Source of the DNA: Durusdinium trenchii
Lineage: Eukaryota > Sar > Dinophyceae > Suessiales > Symbiodiniaceae
Assembly: GCA_963970005.1 (NCBI GenBank)
Contig: CAXAMN010026672.1
Span: 521,354 to 585,353 of the forward strand
Reading direction: 5' to 3'
DNA length: 64,000 nt
Under the pieces are notes generated by a model, which made no database searches, was not told the origin of the DNA, and saw only the letters and a program-made list of their open reading frames with translations. Below, piece by piece: positions 53,702 through 64,000 of the stretch (its first letter is position 1; every line of letters starts with the position of its first letter). Both the position numbers and the translations under genes were made by a program.

Positions 53702-53930
53702 AGACGTCGGTGCCCCGTGCAAAAAGTGGCCCGGGAATGGTGATCATGGTGACTAGACCGGAAAGCGCGGTTTCGCTGGTTTTGCCTGAGACTCCAACAA
53801 GAACGACGCAAACACCGGGTAGACTCTTGATGAATGCAACCCTCTCAGACATGGGTTGAACTACCTCGTCATATGGAGGGAGGATTGGGTTGAAATACAT
53901 AACGATGTAATACGTAATCAAGAGTCTAGA
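53702..53930 (-). CDS. Candidate exon, unrecognised
   Basis: Minus-strand frame NPILPPYDEVVQPMSERVAF, then LPGVCVVLVGVSGKTSETAL and PGPLFARGTDVSDGAHA, followed by a possible donor gcag|gtttgt. GKTSE recalls a P-loop, but the spacing to the preceding glycines is wrong, so I do not call an NTPase. The GC-rich Ala/Arg stretch beyond it (53520-53640) is probably not coding. Confidence 0.45.
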
Positions 53931-54113
53931 GGGTTGCACCAAACATGCATGGGGCAAGCTACATATGCTCTTGGCTTTTGTGGCTTTCCTGCATGGTCGA
54001 ACACAATGCAGCCGTTGTTTTCACAGACGTTCCTCGACACAATTGTCACGGTAACGGCACTTCATCGACCCTGAAAGTACGCCAGAAGTTCTTTTGCACC
54101 AAGATATCTGTTT

Positions 54114-54215
54114 CCCTATGGATCCACATACCGAACCTGAGAAGGTGACTGGAGACTATTTATGTAGGCTTGGAGGGTCCAATGACCTTCTGAGAAGGTA
54201 GGTGGATCCATAGGG
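54114..54215. repeat. Foldback element, family 2
   Basis: ccctatggatccacatacc on the left and ggtaggtggatccataggg on the right pair, with ctgagaaggtgactgg and ccaatgaccttctgag further in. The outer base change (ccctat for ccctaa) is matched on both arms. Confidence 0.85.
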
Positions 54216-54219
54216 TTTG

Positions 54220-54990
54220 AAATCGGGGCCATTCTGTTTGTCAGTTTCTTCGTCCATGTCGTCGGGTGAGACGGATTTCGGCCGGACCGGCGGGTTTCGG
54301 GCATGTTTCGGACGGCGAAGACGACACAGAAAGCGAGGAGCTGGACAGCGAAGTGGTCCACCATGGCGCCGATGATGCGATTTCGCTGCTCCTGGTGCAG
54401 GAGCGCCGTGGTGAAAAAAAGTCCCAACAAACACGTCCCATGGATGCCCAACCGTGCTTAATCATACACCGCGCGACAGAACTCACAAGCGGCATGGAAG
54501 AACATGAAACGATGATGCTGAATGCCACATTGACCCTAAACCCTAAACCATCCCAATGCAAGTAAACCACACATGGGCTGGTGTGTGAGTTCTAGTACCT
54601 GGACATTCGAAGTGCTAAGGCTAAAGCTGGGGCCTCAAGTGATACATATGCCGCACATGCCTGCCATTCAAATTGTTGCGCAGGTGCAGGCCATACTCCT
54701 CAAACATGCTCTTCATGTATTCACTCATAGACTCGATCGTAGCTCTTTTGGGTTCATATCCCATTTTCAAGGGTACTCACTCTCACTCACTCTGAAAGGT
54801 TTGAAGTGGGGAAATACATCCCCTAACAAAAGCTGTGACTGGGTAGGGGTATGAAGGTACGGCAGTTCAGCAAGAGCAGCGCCTACTGAAAGCATTGGAC
54901 GACTGCATTTCTTCTTGGACCGGTTTCCTCACCCTTCCTGAATGCATGCTTGTTGCTTTCGTCACACTGGCAGATCAGCAGTGACTATAT
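54220..54990. other. Ambiguous coding signal, otherwise empty
   Basis: 54266-54430 is open on both strands (plus: DGEDDTESEELDSEVV; minus: several hydrophobic frames). It may contain an exon, but strand and frame are unresolved. The rest shows nothing. Confidence 0.3.
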
Positions 54991-54997
54991 TACATAT

Positions 54998-55086
54998 CCC
55001 AAACGCTCCATGTATGCCATATATGCCTACATTGACCCCCCAAACCACCCCAATGTAGGCATATATGGCATACATGGAGTGTATGG
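54998..55086. repeat. Foldback element, family 1
   Basis: The most symmetric copy: gctccatgtatgccatatat and gcctacattg on the left, caatgtaggc and atatatggcatacatggag on the right, with a loop of about 14 bp (accccccaaaccaccc). Confidence 0.95.
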
Positions 55087-55099
55087 CTATTCCTTTGGC

Positions 55100-55339
55100 T
55101 TTTCTCTCACCTTTCCACGAAACATCCACCTTCTTCCAGCTCGCCTGCGCCTGCGCCCGCGCGCCGTTCCAGCTCGCCCGCGCGACTGTTGGCTCGCTGT
55201 TCCACGGCGGGTGCCGCGCGCGCGGCGCGCGTTCGCTCGCATTTCGCCTGGGTGAGCCGTTGTGCGGCGACTGGCAAGGGCTCGCCGTCCACATAGTCCA
55301 TGGCCATGGCTTTGCGACTCACCAGCTCCTTGACCACCT
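55100..55339 (-). CDS. Candidate GC-rich exon, unrecognised
   Basis: After a cag|g acceptor-like site at about 55339 the minus-strand frame reads VVKELVSRKAMAMDYVDGEP, then AQRLTQAKCERTRAARAA and SRAGELERRAGAGAGELEE. High GC at third positions and a helical, charged sequence suggest coding. The partner exons are not identified. Confidence 0.4.
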
Positions 55340-55576
55340 GCGAGGGCGGTAAAGCCACCGAACGTCAAACGAAAAGGGCTTAGTAAGGCTTAGTGTGTCC
55401 AGTGAATGTCATGGATGTTCATGAAGAGGTTCAATATTGCAAAAGGGAGCCAAGCACACGTTGGTACCTAGATATGTCACACCCAGATGCTGATGTTTGT
55501 TTCGAACATGGGTCATGAATGGTAATGATTTATAACGGCAAATTGTACCAGCACCGACTTCACAGATCACCAATTG

Positions 55577-55728
55577 AAACCTGCAACAGGGCCCTGCCCA
55601 ACCCTCCATGTCGGAGACCTGTTGGAAGGTGCTGGTATATATGATATAGGTATATCAAACCTGCAACAGGGCCCTGCCCAACCCTCCATGTCGGAGACCT
55701 GTTGGAAGGTGCTGGTATATATGATATA
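55577..55728. repeat. 80-bp tandem duplication
   Basis: The unit starting aaacctgcaacagggccctg is repeated at 55577 and 55657 almost exactly, ending tggtatatatgatata. A single diverged copy lies at 5456. Confidence 0.95.
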
Positions 55729-55739
55729 CGCTGGTGTAT

Positions 55740-57415
55740 GCCTCAACAGGTCAACTCAAACGAATTCGTGACGACTTTCCTCTCCAGCGCAGCGCCAAAC
55801 AACTTCTGCCCATTGACGCAGTGGGTTAAACGGTTCAGTGCCACTGCGAGCGCACTGCCATGGCAAACCCGTTTTTTTTGAAGGAACACATTCTCAATCA
55901 CGTTTGATATTATTCAATTGCCATATTGGAGCAACCATTTCTTTCTGGTTGTTTGGGGCTCCAGGATGGAATTATATACATTCACCACCGGGTGAACACA
56001 TCCTCTGCAAGGTGAACACACTCCGGATGACGGAGAAGCACGACTAGACTGGACGAAAAACGCCACAAGGCCTTCGGCTCCTGGCCTTCGGGATCAGGAC
56101 ATTGGCATGGTATGTCTCAGCCGCCTTGATGGCCCTCTCTTGATTCTCCGCCTACGAACGGAGCGGGCATCGCGTCACGGAGCGTATTCTCGGCGAGTCT
56201 GGAGCGTTCGGACGCAGCTCCGGGGCGCTACGGAGGCCGAAGAAGCTACGGACGTGGCGTTCGGACGCCATGCTCGGTGGAGGCCATCGCTATGAACGCC
56301 ACTTCGAAGCTACTACCAGCACCGAAACCCACAGGTCTCCGAAATGGTGGCTTTTGTAGATCGTCGCAGGTGGTGACCTTTGAAGTCAGGTCCTGGTAGT
56401 AATATTCAGGAGGACACTCTTTCGACTGATGTCCGTACGTCACAAACACCCGGTGAATCATCATCGATCCCTCCTGAGTTCGAGAACACCAACGAATTCC
56501 GCGACGTCGACCCTGGAGTTCACCCGTGTTGTTTCGTAGACCGACCCGACCATGGGGGCCCCAGTCATAGGACCCTTTTGACTCGCTCAGGTACGTCGGG
56601 TCGGTCGGTATGTCCAGCCCTAAGGATCCGCACCCGAAACAAAACAAGGGTTTTGAGGGTACAAACATGTACAAACCCTTGTTATAGTACAACCCCTTGT
56701 GAACTAGAGGGTTCAACCCCTTCTAAGGAGGGTCCGTTCGGATCCTTAGGGAGGTACACATGTTCGCTCACACGACCCGAACGTGGTCCGGAAGTCCTTC
56801 GACTCCATGACGAGTCGGATTCAAAACACACACACACACACACTCAAAGGAAGAACACTTCGGACACTTCAACTGTTTTCATGATAAGGACCCGGAAATG
56901 CATGTTACTATAAGCCGGGAAACCCTTCCAACTTCATGCACTATAAGGTGATCATAATGAAATGGAGTCTGAGGGCCTCCAATTTGCTTAGTAGTACAAA
57001 CCCATCCTGGGAATCTGCGTCCGAGGGCTGTCAGGACACTGGAAGTGTCTGTCCGAGCTCGGATTGCACCAGAACGTGTCTAAGACACTTCGTCCAAATC
57101 ACTCCTTCAACCCAAATGACGTCTGGATCATTACCAGGACACCGATCGGTTTACCAACCGACGGAGGTAGCTTGCTAGGTGTTGAGCCTACATGTGATTT
57201 TATAAGACTATGACAAACCAAACCTATAATAACCTATATATCCCTAAGGCTCCAACTGCCTCCTGAGAAGCTGGTTGGGGTGGGTTTAGGGGGCCTAACC
57301 ACCTTCTGAGGATATACATCATAACACACCCTGAGACTCGTTGGCACCGACATCTTCACCAAAATCTGGACCTGAACCAAACCCTAAACCATCCTAAAGC
57401 CATTGCTCCGTGCCT
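55740..57415. other. Repeat-rich intergenic region
   Basis: Holds a family-2 foldback (56618-56751), a likely truncated one at 57242-57312 (ccctaaggctccaactgcc with ccaccttctgagg), dispersed ggcatcgc/cggagc motifs at 56150-56300 and a short (CA)n at 56826-56843. No credible gene. Confidence 0.45.
56618..56751. repeat. Foldback element, family 2
   Basis: ccctaaggatccgcacccg at the left and cggatccttaggg at the right. The interior carries the same aacaagggttttgagggtac core as the copy at 42325, in opposite orientation, plus an extra gaactagagggttcaacccc segment. Confidence 0.9.
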
Positions 57416-57421
57416 GGGTTC

Positions 57422-57743
57422 CTAAGGGCACATTGCCCCCAACACTTCAAAACAACACCATCCTCCAAACCTTTGCGTCTTTCCTTTGCCTCCGTGCTGG
57501 GTGTGAAGCTGGCATATGACACTGGCGAAAACACAGACGGCCTCTCCGCCACCGCGCGTTCGCCGCTGCACCTCGAGCCGGAAGTCCAATTCCTTCACTG
57601 TCACCTGGAGGAGCTTGGGGAGGAGGGAGGAAGGGTCCGCCAGTCTGTCCGCCATGGCATGGGTACCTCTCAGGCCACCGATCGCTTTCGACTCTTGCAG
57701 CTTGCAGCTCCGGTCTGGGGACAGACCAAGAGCCAAAGAACAA
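57422..57743 (-). CDS. Candidate exon, unrecognised
   Basis: Minus-strand frame LSPDRSCKLQESKAIGGL, then MADRLADPSSLLPKLLQVTV and ELDFRLEVQRRTRGGGEAV. No repeats, and third positions are GC-rich. Two other frames are also open, so the choice of frame is tentative. Confidence 0.35.
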
Positions 57744-57928
57744 ACCAAGGAACCAACCACTACTAAGTTACCCACTGACATTCCTTTAGTCTAGGCATAA
57801 GGAGGTATTCCAGTGATAAGTCCTCCAATAAGCTTGAGTCCTCCAAGAGGACCCACCTGGCATTCACGGACGGAGGACGACTATCGAAGACAGCCCAAAG
57901 TCACGAAGGGAAAAGTATCTCAATTTCA

Positions 57929-59039
57929 TCACGCCCAAAAGTGTTGATTGAACAATTCAATGTCATGTCTTTGTAACTTGTTTCTTTCATATATGTATCT
58001 GACCTTTAGGACCATCACTTTGCAAAAGAGAACCCCCAAGATAAGGACATTAAGTTGCAAAAGAAACATGACGCACAACAACTTACCCATAACATGTATC
58101 CTTGATTTTATGAAGTGCAAGTAGTTTCCAGCCGCATGACCAATCTGGTGGTGAAGCCTCGAAAGAACCGTTTCCACTGAACCACCGCTTTCGTCCTTCT
58201 TCGCAGTGAGCGCTTGTACCTCCTTCGTTTCACGGATTGAAAGCACTCCTAGGCGTTTGTGGCTGCCTGCTGGCCCCGAAAGGAGTTTTTGCCTCCATCA
58301 CTTGATCAAACCAAACATGGAAGCCGTTGCTTTCCAGCCTGGAAGGAGCGAGATAGCTGTAGGCCCAGTAGGCGACTTTCAGCGCCAGGCCGTCCAGGTT
58401 GAAATGGTTGGTCTTGTCCATTGGTACTTCCAATTTCCGGACTGATGGAGTCGAGTTCTGGGAAACAAGGCACTCGGTCATGACCGACGCCTGTGGTTCT
58501 TTTAACGAGTCATCGATCCAGATTTGCACCTGGATGTTCCACATCTTGAGCTTCAGAATGGCTTTGGACCTCCTTTGCTATTCTCAAGTTCAACTGAGCA
58601 GAAGCCTCCGATCAGTTTTTCCAAAGACACTTTCACCTTCATTGGGCCCCTTACTGTATTCACTGTATTCGATGTTGACCATCTCCTGGTGCTCGCCTGG
58701 CTTCTCCACCTTGCCAGGAAATTCCACATAACCAGTAACAAACATCAGCTGAAGATGCCGGCTTTCTGAGAGGCTGTGGAGCTCCAGCACGTTTGTGGGC
58801 ATCCATTTTTCTTCCCAGAATGGGCTTGCATGTTTTCCTTGCTTCGCACTCTCTCCAGATCTGAAGAACTCATGCGACGGTTGAGACTGGGTTCTGCCAA
58901 AGGTTCCTCCTACCGAACGCTTCATGTCAATCTTGGCAAGTCCAGTGAAGCCCCCGCGTCCGGTCAACCGACCGACTCTCCCCCTCTTCGCTTCAGGAAC
59001 GGTGCGAGAAAGGCCTAGAAAGGCCCCTCGGCCCTTCAA
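57929..59039 (-). CDS. Unrecognised coding region, several frames
   Basis: Successive minus-strand blocks read like one protein: 59039-58590 (HLQLMFVTGYVEFPGKVEKP, SEYSKGPNEGES), a middle part near 58690-58560 (VSLEKLIGGFCSVELE), 58544-58230 (VPMDKTNHFNLDGLALKVAY, ESNGFHVWFDQVME) and 58246 to about 58090 (GGSVETVLSRLHHQIGHAAG). Blocks lie in different phases with little room for introns between the first three, so this may be a frameshifted retrocopy or have very short introns. I do not recognise the family. Confidence 0.45.
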
Positions 59040-59067
59040 GGAATGGGTCCGAAGTTGGTGGGTGTTC

Positions 59068-59218
59068 GGCTTTAATCATGATTGATGGAAGACCCGAACT
59101 GGGGACTGGCCGAGACCGGGCGTGCTTTTGCTTGAGATTGTTTGGTCCCTCGGCTTTAACGATTGATGGAAGACACAGAACTGGGGACCAGAGCCGAGGT
59201 TCCTGGCGTGCTTTTGCT
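59068..59218. repeat. Diverged tandem duplication of about 84 bp
   Basis: cggctttaatcatgattgat to gcgtgcttttgct is followed by cggctttaacgattgatgg to gcgtgcttttgct, with gaactggggac shared in the middle. Confidence 0.8.
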
Positions 59219-59284
59219 ACAGGCGATTTGTTGTGTCCCACGGCTCCGTTTTCACTGTGAATGCCATGATGATCACCAACTTAG

Positions 59285-59366
59285 GGCGCTCTCTTGGCTA
59301 GTAGGTTGGAGGCCATCGCTACTACGGTAGGATGAAGGCCATCGCTACTAGGGTGGAGGCCATCCA
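59285..59366. repeat. Short array of the ggaggccatcgcta motif
   Basis: Three units of gg-tggaggccatcgctacta, the same motif as the 21-bp minisatellite at 63805, directly next to a family-3 repeat. Confidence 0.8.
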
Positions 59367-59369
59367 TTT

Positions 59370-59460
59370 ATTGGGTCTATCCTATTGCCAAGCAACAGTG
59401 GATCATGATGGTTAGTAAAGGCCTTGTGGAAACATAGTGATAGTTGTTCATTAACGTAAA
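59370..59460. repeat. Dispersed repeat, family 3
   Basis: ttgggtctatcctattgcc, aacagtggatcatgatggtt and acatagtgatagttgttca match the copy at 62489 in order. Confidence 0.75.
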
Positions 59461-60000
59461 GCTAATAACTAAAAAGACTCATGACATAGTGATAGGTAAA
59501 GGACCGATATAATACACCACCAGGGCGGTGAGAAACATGACTTCCAGGTTGCTTGCTGACCCCAGTCGTCCGAAACTCGTCTCCTAGTAGTCTCCCAGTC
59601 TCCAGGACCCCCAAACCAAACAAGCCATCTCCATCCACGGGACTTCCATGGATGGAATACCTTCCATTCATGTAGACGCTTAGAATTCATAACCCCCCCC
59701 CTGGACATGTTCGATCACCATATAGTGGAACGCTAGTGGTGCTGCGTGAACCTGTTTGGGAGCAGATCGCGCGAGTGAGGTCGAAGAGGATTTTCAAGAC
59801 CCAATCCGGGGGGGGGTGCCCTCAAGAGTCGACATGATCTTGACCTGGGTCACTTCTTGACCTGGCCACCCCGATGTAGGCGATTCTTCCAGTCAGATTC
59901 ATTGAACAACTCCACTTCCTGCTCCAAAAGCCCCAAAAACCAGGGCCGGTGCCTCTGGTCAGCGCCCGTCCCCGACTGCACGATCCTTCCGTGTCTCTTT

Positions 60001-60230
60001 ACGTCTTCTTCGTGGGAACTTCCCGGTACTCCAAGCCACCCACCACGGCGCGCCGCACCGCAGCGCGGGAGACGACCACGGGCGTCCAAGCCCCCACCCC
60101 AGGCAGCCTCTCGCAAGCTTTGTACGATCGGACGCAGGTCGGGGACTCCTTCCTGCGGGCGTTTCGCTGGGCCGTCCGTTGCGCGGCGCGGTAAAAACCG
60201 CAGCGCTTTGAGGTACTTCGAATCCACACA
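60001..60230 (-). CDS. Candidate GC-rich exon, strand uncertain
   Basis: The minus-strand frame includes ESPTCVRSYKACERLPGVGA and VVGGLEYREVPTKKT. The plus strand is also open (DRTQVGDSFLRAFRWAVR). GC-rich third positions suggest that one is coding. Confidence 0.3.
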
Positions 60231-60552
60231 TGCTATAGATCGATGGTGGTTTATTTTTATATTTTTGTTATGGCTTTTGTAGATGATGTCAATGAAGTTG
60301 TGAAGCCGTAAAAGGAGCGAGTAAGCCGTGGGGATTCATGATTTTGCGAGGTGTCTGGAAAACAAGCATATCTTCCCGATCACATTTCCAGTGTTTTGAT
60401 TGATGAGCAGCATGTTCAGACCTCCCAACAGCGCACCCAGCCGTGCTGGTCAACACCCGATCGCCCCATCGACAGCAACCTTGTTAACAAAACTTTGCAA
60501 TCTCCATGTGTATCTCAATTAATTGTTAAATAGCGAAACAGCCAAGCAGCAA

Positions 60553-60604
60553 AATCAGCAAACAAACAAACAAACAAACAAACAAACAAACAAACAAACA
60601 AACA
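60553..60604. repeat. (CAAA)n microsatellite
   Basis: About twelve caaa units, followed by (CA)n. The minus-strand Cys/Leu/Phe-rich frame through it is an artefact. Confidence 0.95.
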
Positions 60605-60609
60605 ACACA

Positions 60610-62480
60610 CACACAAGAACAACACATGGACAAAAAACACATTTATAACCAAACAAAACACACGCACACAGAGGTCAAACAACAATTGATGGATCTCCAA
60701 CCCTCTTCTGAAGCACCAAAACGCCAACATCAGCACTCTCAACTGCGCATCCCTCTCCCAACCGTCTTGCGAACAAAAATTGAAAAACAAGGTGAACCAA
60801 ACTTGTCACTTGTTCGTTTTTAGTGGGACACCTCCCTAAGAATGGGACCATCAAACGTACGATCTCCCGACTTCTGAGGGCCCTTGCTGGATCCACAAGT
60901 GCCAATAACTTGGCTAAGACCTGGGCATTCCGCAGGTCCTGCGCGACGAACCATGCGGCTGCAGACCATGGGTGTTGCGTACTTGAAGAAACCTTCCGCC
61001 GGTTTGTACGACAAGTGTTCAAGATCCCCGTCTGAACGACAGGATTGGACTGGAGCACTGACCAAATAAAAAAAACACATTCCCTATAGAAACACACAAA
61101 AATCGGGCACGGTCGACACGGTCTTCGTTGTATATGATCCTATACAAGAAGGTCTGCGTTATTTTTTGGAGCAAAACATGCAACAAAACTCCTTGTCTGA
61201 AAATGCGTGTTACGAACGACACCATGAACTGGTTGGTGTTTTCAACCCACGAACGACAAATATGAGTCCTTCAGGGTCCGTCCAATCATCCCGAAGTGCT
61301 TGGGTTGAACATATCCGAAACCATCACCTATAGTGAACCAAGTACAACGGGAGAACACGAGGAGCATTTCCCTGGGAACTTCCCAATCCCCGGTTGAGGC
61401 GTTGCAAGGCCCGGTTTCAAAGAGAACATGCTTTCTAGGGTTGTATCAAACTGAGACTTCTTGAAGAGAAGAGTCTATTCCGTTTCAGTCTTGTTGGCTT
61501 TGTTCCATAGGATTTATATGATTCTTGAGATTTATGAGGATATACCACTGATATCCTTGAGGCTTTGGTATCTTTGAGAGATTTGGCACTCTCTATCATT
61601 TGCACTCTCTATCCTCTCCATCCATCCCATCAACCAGGCATTTTTTATGCGACACCGCGAAGATTCTCATCTCAAGGTGTTTTCGGGTGGGCTGGCTGCG
61701 GACGACAGACCCAAGGTTTCGAAAACAATACTAAAACATCTAAAACACCGATCTTTTTGAAGACATTGGATCGTTCTATCTTTTTGCTGGGCTCTACTTT
61801 CCTGAAAGATCTTGAAGACAGAATTGTAATTACTCTAAATGATACTTGTTTGACTGATGATTTGAATACAATCATGGGGCAATATGAGCAATTGATCTGG
61901 ATCCTCAAGCTATTCATATCTGGCGCTGTTGCCTGCAGGTGCCGAAGGAGAATGCCGAGAAGCCCTAGAAACTCCTCAAATTGTGGTCTTATAAAATCTG
62001 AATTTGAGGTTTGTATGGAACCCTGTTCTTCCTTTGTTGTATATATGTTTAAATGTTTTGACTCCAACTTGAAATCCTTAATATTTCTTTAACATGGGAA
62101 TCGGATACTGTTATAATCAAGACAGTGCAGCTACGAAAAGATACTTGCCAGCCAAACGGGGATGTTCAAGCATGTCTTTGTTTTTTCCCTTTTTAGACCG
62201 TTTTTAGTTTAGGGATAACAGAAGGGGTTTGAATTCATTGAGGATTGGGTTGACCTGATTAAATGGGGTCTCTGCATGTCTCTGCGGGGTCGCTGCGGAT
62301 TAAATGCAGTGCCCAACGAGCCATTGGGCTTCGATCGTAGGATCGAAGTTCCTGCAACATAGGGGGGAATTGGGGTTCGTTCCAGCGGCATGTATCTAGC
62401 TGCTATAGGTCCTACTAGATACGGATCCATCATCTGCACACCAAAAACATCTGTCCCTGCCATTTGATCATTCATTGGGT
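60610..62480. other. No credible gene
   Basis: Frames are short and overlap on both strands. 61565-62092 is open for 175 codons but AT-rich, without motifs and with an equally long antisense frame, so I do not call it. Confidence 0.4.
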
Positions 62481-62488
62481 CTATCCTA

Positions 62489-62572
62489 TTACCTGTAACA
62501 GTGGATGATGATGGTTAGGTTGCAGGCCTTGTCCAAAAATAGTGATAATTGTTTACTGACTCTTACAGGTAA
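62489..62572. repeat. Dispersed repeat, family 3, best-defined copy
   Basis: Ends ttacctgtaacagt and actcttacaggtaa are inverted repeats. The interior is ggatgatgatggttaggttg, caggcc and aaaaatagtgataattgttt. It defines the unit length as about 84 bp. Confidence 0.85.
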
Positions 62573-62667
62573 AGATCATAATTTCAAGGAACGATCATAC
62601 ATCATGTTCCAGTACACCAGGTAAGAACGGACAAACCCTAATCATTCACATGCTTCACGGACACACT

Positions 62668-62887
62668 GCTTTTGGACTCCCTCGCCACGGACGTCGTCCG
62701 CAAGCCGTGCCGAGGCCGAAACGTGGCTCCGGTGCCGTCCGCGGATCTGGGGCGTGCCGCTCGGTCGCTCCTGGAAGAATTGTGGCGCCACATTGCGATG
62801 CTGCACCTGGAGCCACTGCGGTGTTCCGTGGCGGAGCTTCCCGGGGAAGAGGAGCAGGATGCGAAGAACATCACGTCTTGCCCCAGG
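62668..62887 (+). CDS. Candidate exon with clear donor
   Basis: Plus-strand frame DSLATDVVRKPCRGRNVAPV, then LGRAARSLLEELWRHIAMLH and VAELPGEEEQDAKNITSCP, ending at a donor-like cccag|gtcagt. GC-rich third positions. The acceptor side is unclear and no neighbouring exon was found. Confidence 0.45.
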
Positions 62888-62889
62888 TC

Positions 62890-63800
62890 AGTTTGGGGAT
62901 TCACCCAGTTCGGGGAAACTGACACATCACCTGATCCGCCAAACACAGGTTTTTTCCAGCATATGTGATGGAGTGATAAGCTACCTGCCCTGGGGGCGAG
63001 ATAATCATTACACCGAACAGCACGTGGCGAACGCCTAGCCACGAGAAGAAGGTCAAGCTACCAGGCTACCCTAGAGAGGTTGAAGAGGTGTGAAGCGTAT
63101 CCCATAAGTCCTGATCTCTCAACCTCTTTTGTGATGGCACAAGGGGCACCAGTGCGAGTGGCAGCAGATCTGTGCCTCGGGAGATCTATTGAGCCTGGAA
63201 GTCAACGTTCGACCAGGGTTCCTTGAAGTGACATTGCCATGTTTGACTTGCAGGATCAATTCTCATGCGTCAAGCAACAGAGGTTAAGTGACCTTATAAG
63301 ACCCTACTGGAATACCTATGGGATAGCCTACAGGGTTCTTCAACCTCTCTTGGAAGCTTGGGTGGTCTTTGTGATGTCTTGCATACCCAGGAGTTGCCCT
63401 TGTCCGTAGCACGGACCCATTCCTGAAATCCATTCCTGACGGATCGCAGCTCAAAAGGGCAAATGGTCAAAACCCAAATTCCTCAAAACCATGGACAATT
63501 GTTAATTCCTTTTTGGGGAAAAACACATTGGGAGCACAAGGTCTTGACCTCTCAGTTTGCCATTACCCTACAACCAAAGTCCTGGTTGTCCTTGCCACCC
63601 TGACGAAAGCTTTCCACATCTGGAGGCCAGTCAGCTGAGACTTCTTGTCCAGCAGCCCTGATCTTAAGCAAGGACGGTTTTGGTTGTGAAGAGGTTGCCG
63701 AAAGACCTCCGCTTGAAAGACCTCCGCGACTGATGCAGTCAAGACACCTTCACTACCTGAGCAGGCTCCAGGTTCACAGGCAGACACCACAAAATCAGGT
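62890..63800. other. No credible gene
   Basis: Short frames on both strands. ttcaacctct occurs at about 63120 and 63340 and recalls short dispersed repeats elsewhere. Nothing else. Confidence 0.4.
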
Positions 63801-63804
63801 ATTT

Positions 63805-64000
63805 AGGTTGGAGGCCTTGGAAGCCATTGTCATTAGGGTGGAGGCCATCGCTATTAGGGCGGAGGCCATTGCCATTAGGGTGGAGGCCATGAGGGTGGAG
63901 GCCAGAGCTATTAGAGTGGAGGCCATTACTATTAGGGTGGAGGCCATGAGGGTGGAGGCCAGAGCTATTAGGTTGGAGGCCATTGCTATTAGGGTGGAGG
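63805..64000. repeat. 21-bp minisatellite with 18-bp variants, continues past the edge
   Basis: Units attagggtggaggccatcgc plus t (21 bp) alternate with shortened 18-bp forms such as agggtggaggccagagct. An 18-18-21 block order occurs twice, so the array grew by higher-order duplication. Lengths are multiples of three, which gives a repetitive antisense frame (MAS-TL) that is not a gene. Confidence 0.9.

Noticed and set aside
53702..53930. P-loop NTPase from VGVSGKTSE
   Set aside because: The glycine spacing does not match GxxxxGK[ST] and no Walker B is visible.
61565..62092. 175-residue plus-strand gene
   Set aside because: AT-rich, no motifs, and an equally long antisense frame; not distinguishable from chance.
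63795..63983. MAS-TL repeat protein
   Set aside because: Antisense reading of the 21-bp minisatellite.

Overview
The window looks like nuclear DNA of a dinoflagellate, most likely a Symbiodiniaceae-type alga. Four things point there. A perfect 22-nt copy of the dinoflagellate spliced leader lies on the minus strand at 7393-7414. Intron-rich genes have AG|G acceptors and non-canonical GC and GA donors. Three consecutive multi-exon genes all lie on the minus strand, as in dinoflagellate unidirectional gene blocks. A retroelement of the type reported from Symbiodinium carries a cytosine-5 DNA methyltransferase. The species cannot be told from the sequence.

Layout. 0-0.8 kb: the 3' part of an unrecognised minus-strand coding region. 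0.8-6.2 kb: mostly non-coding, AT-rich or repeat-rich. 6.2-7.4 kb: a minus-strand, spliced-leader-headed retrocopy. 7.5-16.9 kb: a degenerate plus-strand non-LTR-type retroelement encoding a DNMT, a pair of papain-like (Ulp1/C48-like) peptidase-type units, a coiled-coil protein and an endonuclease plus reverse transcriptase. 17-21 kb: repeats. 21.1-37.8 kb: three minus-strand multi-exon genes: a C5 DNA methyltransferase (37.8-35.4 kb), a protein with a DDE-like core (34.9-30.9 kb), and a large protein of a family I cannot name (29.6-21.1 kb). 38-46 kb: short foldback repeats and minisatellites. 46.6-49.0 kb: an AT-rich, decayed Polinton/adintovirus-like island (zinc-finger ORF, integrase C-terminus, family B DNA polymerase C-terminus fused to a GIY-YIG-like domain). 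49-64 kb: a polypyrimidine tract, many foldbacks, isolated GC-rich candidate exons and a 21-bp minisatellite running off the end.

Two themes run through the window. First, cytosine methylation: one host-type DNMT gene and one retroelement-borne DNMT lie about 19 kb apart. A TGA stop in the Polinton zinc finger sits where a CGA codon is expected, as CpG deamination would give. Second, foldback DNA: at least four families of 75-135 bp palindromes, several with matched arm changes, plus other dispersed repeats, make up much of the intergenic space. Exon boundaries were fixed by hand from splice signals, reading phase and family motifs. No alignment could be run, so family assignments rest on motif recognition.
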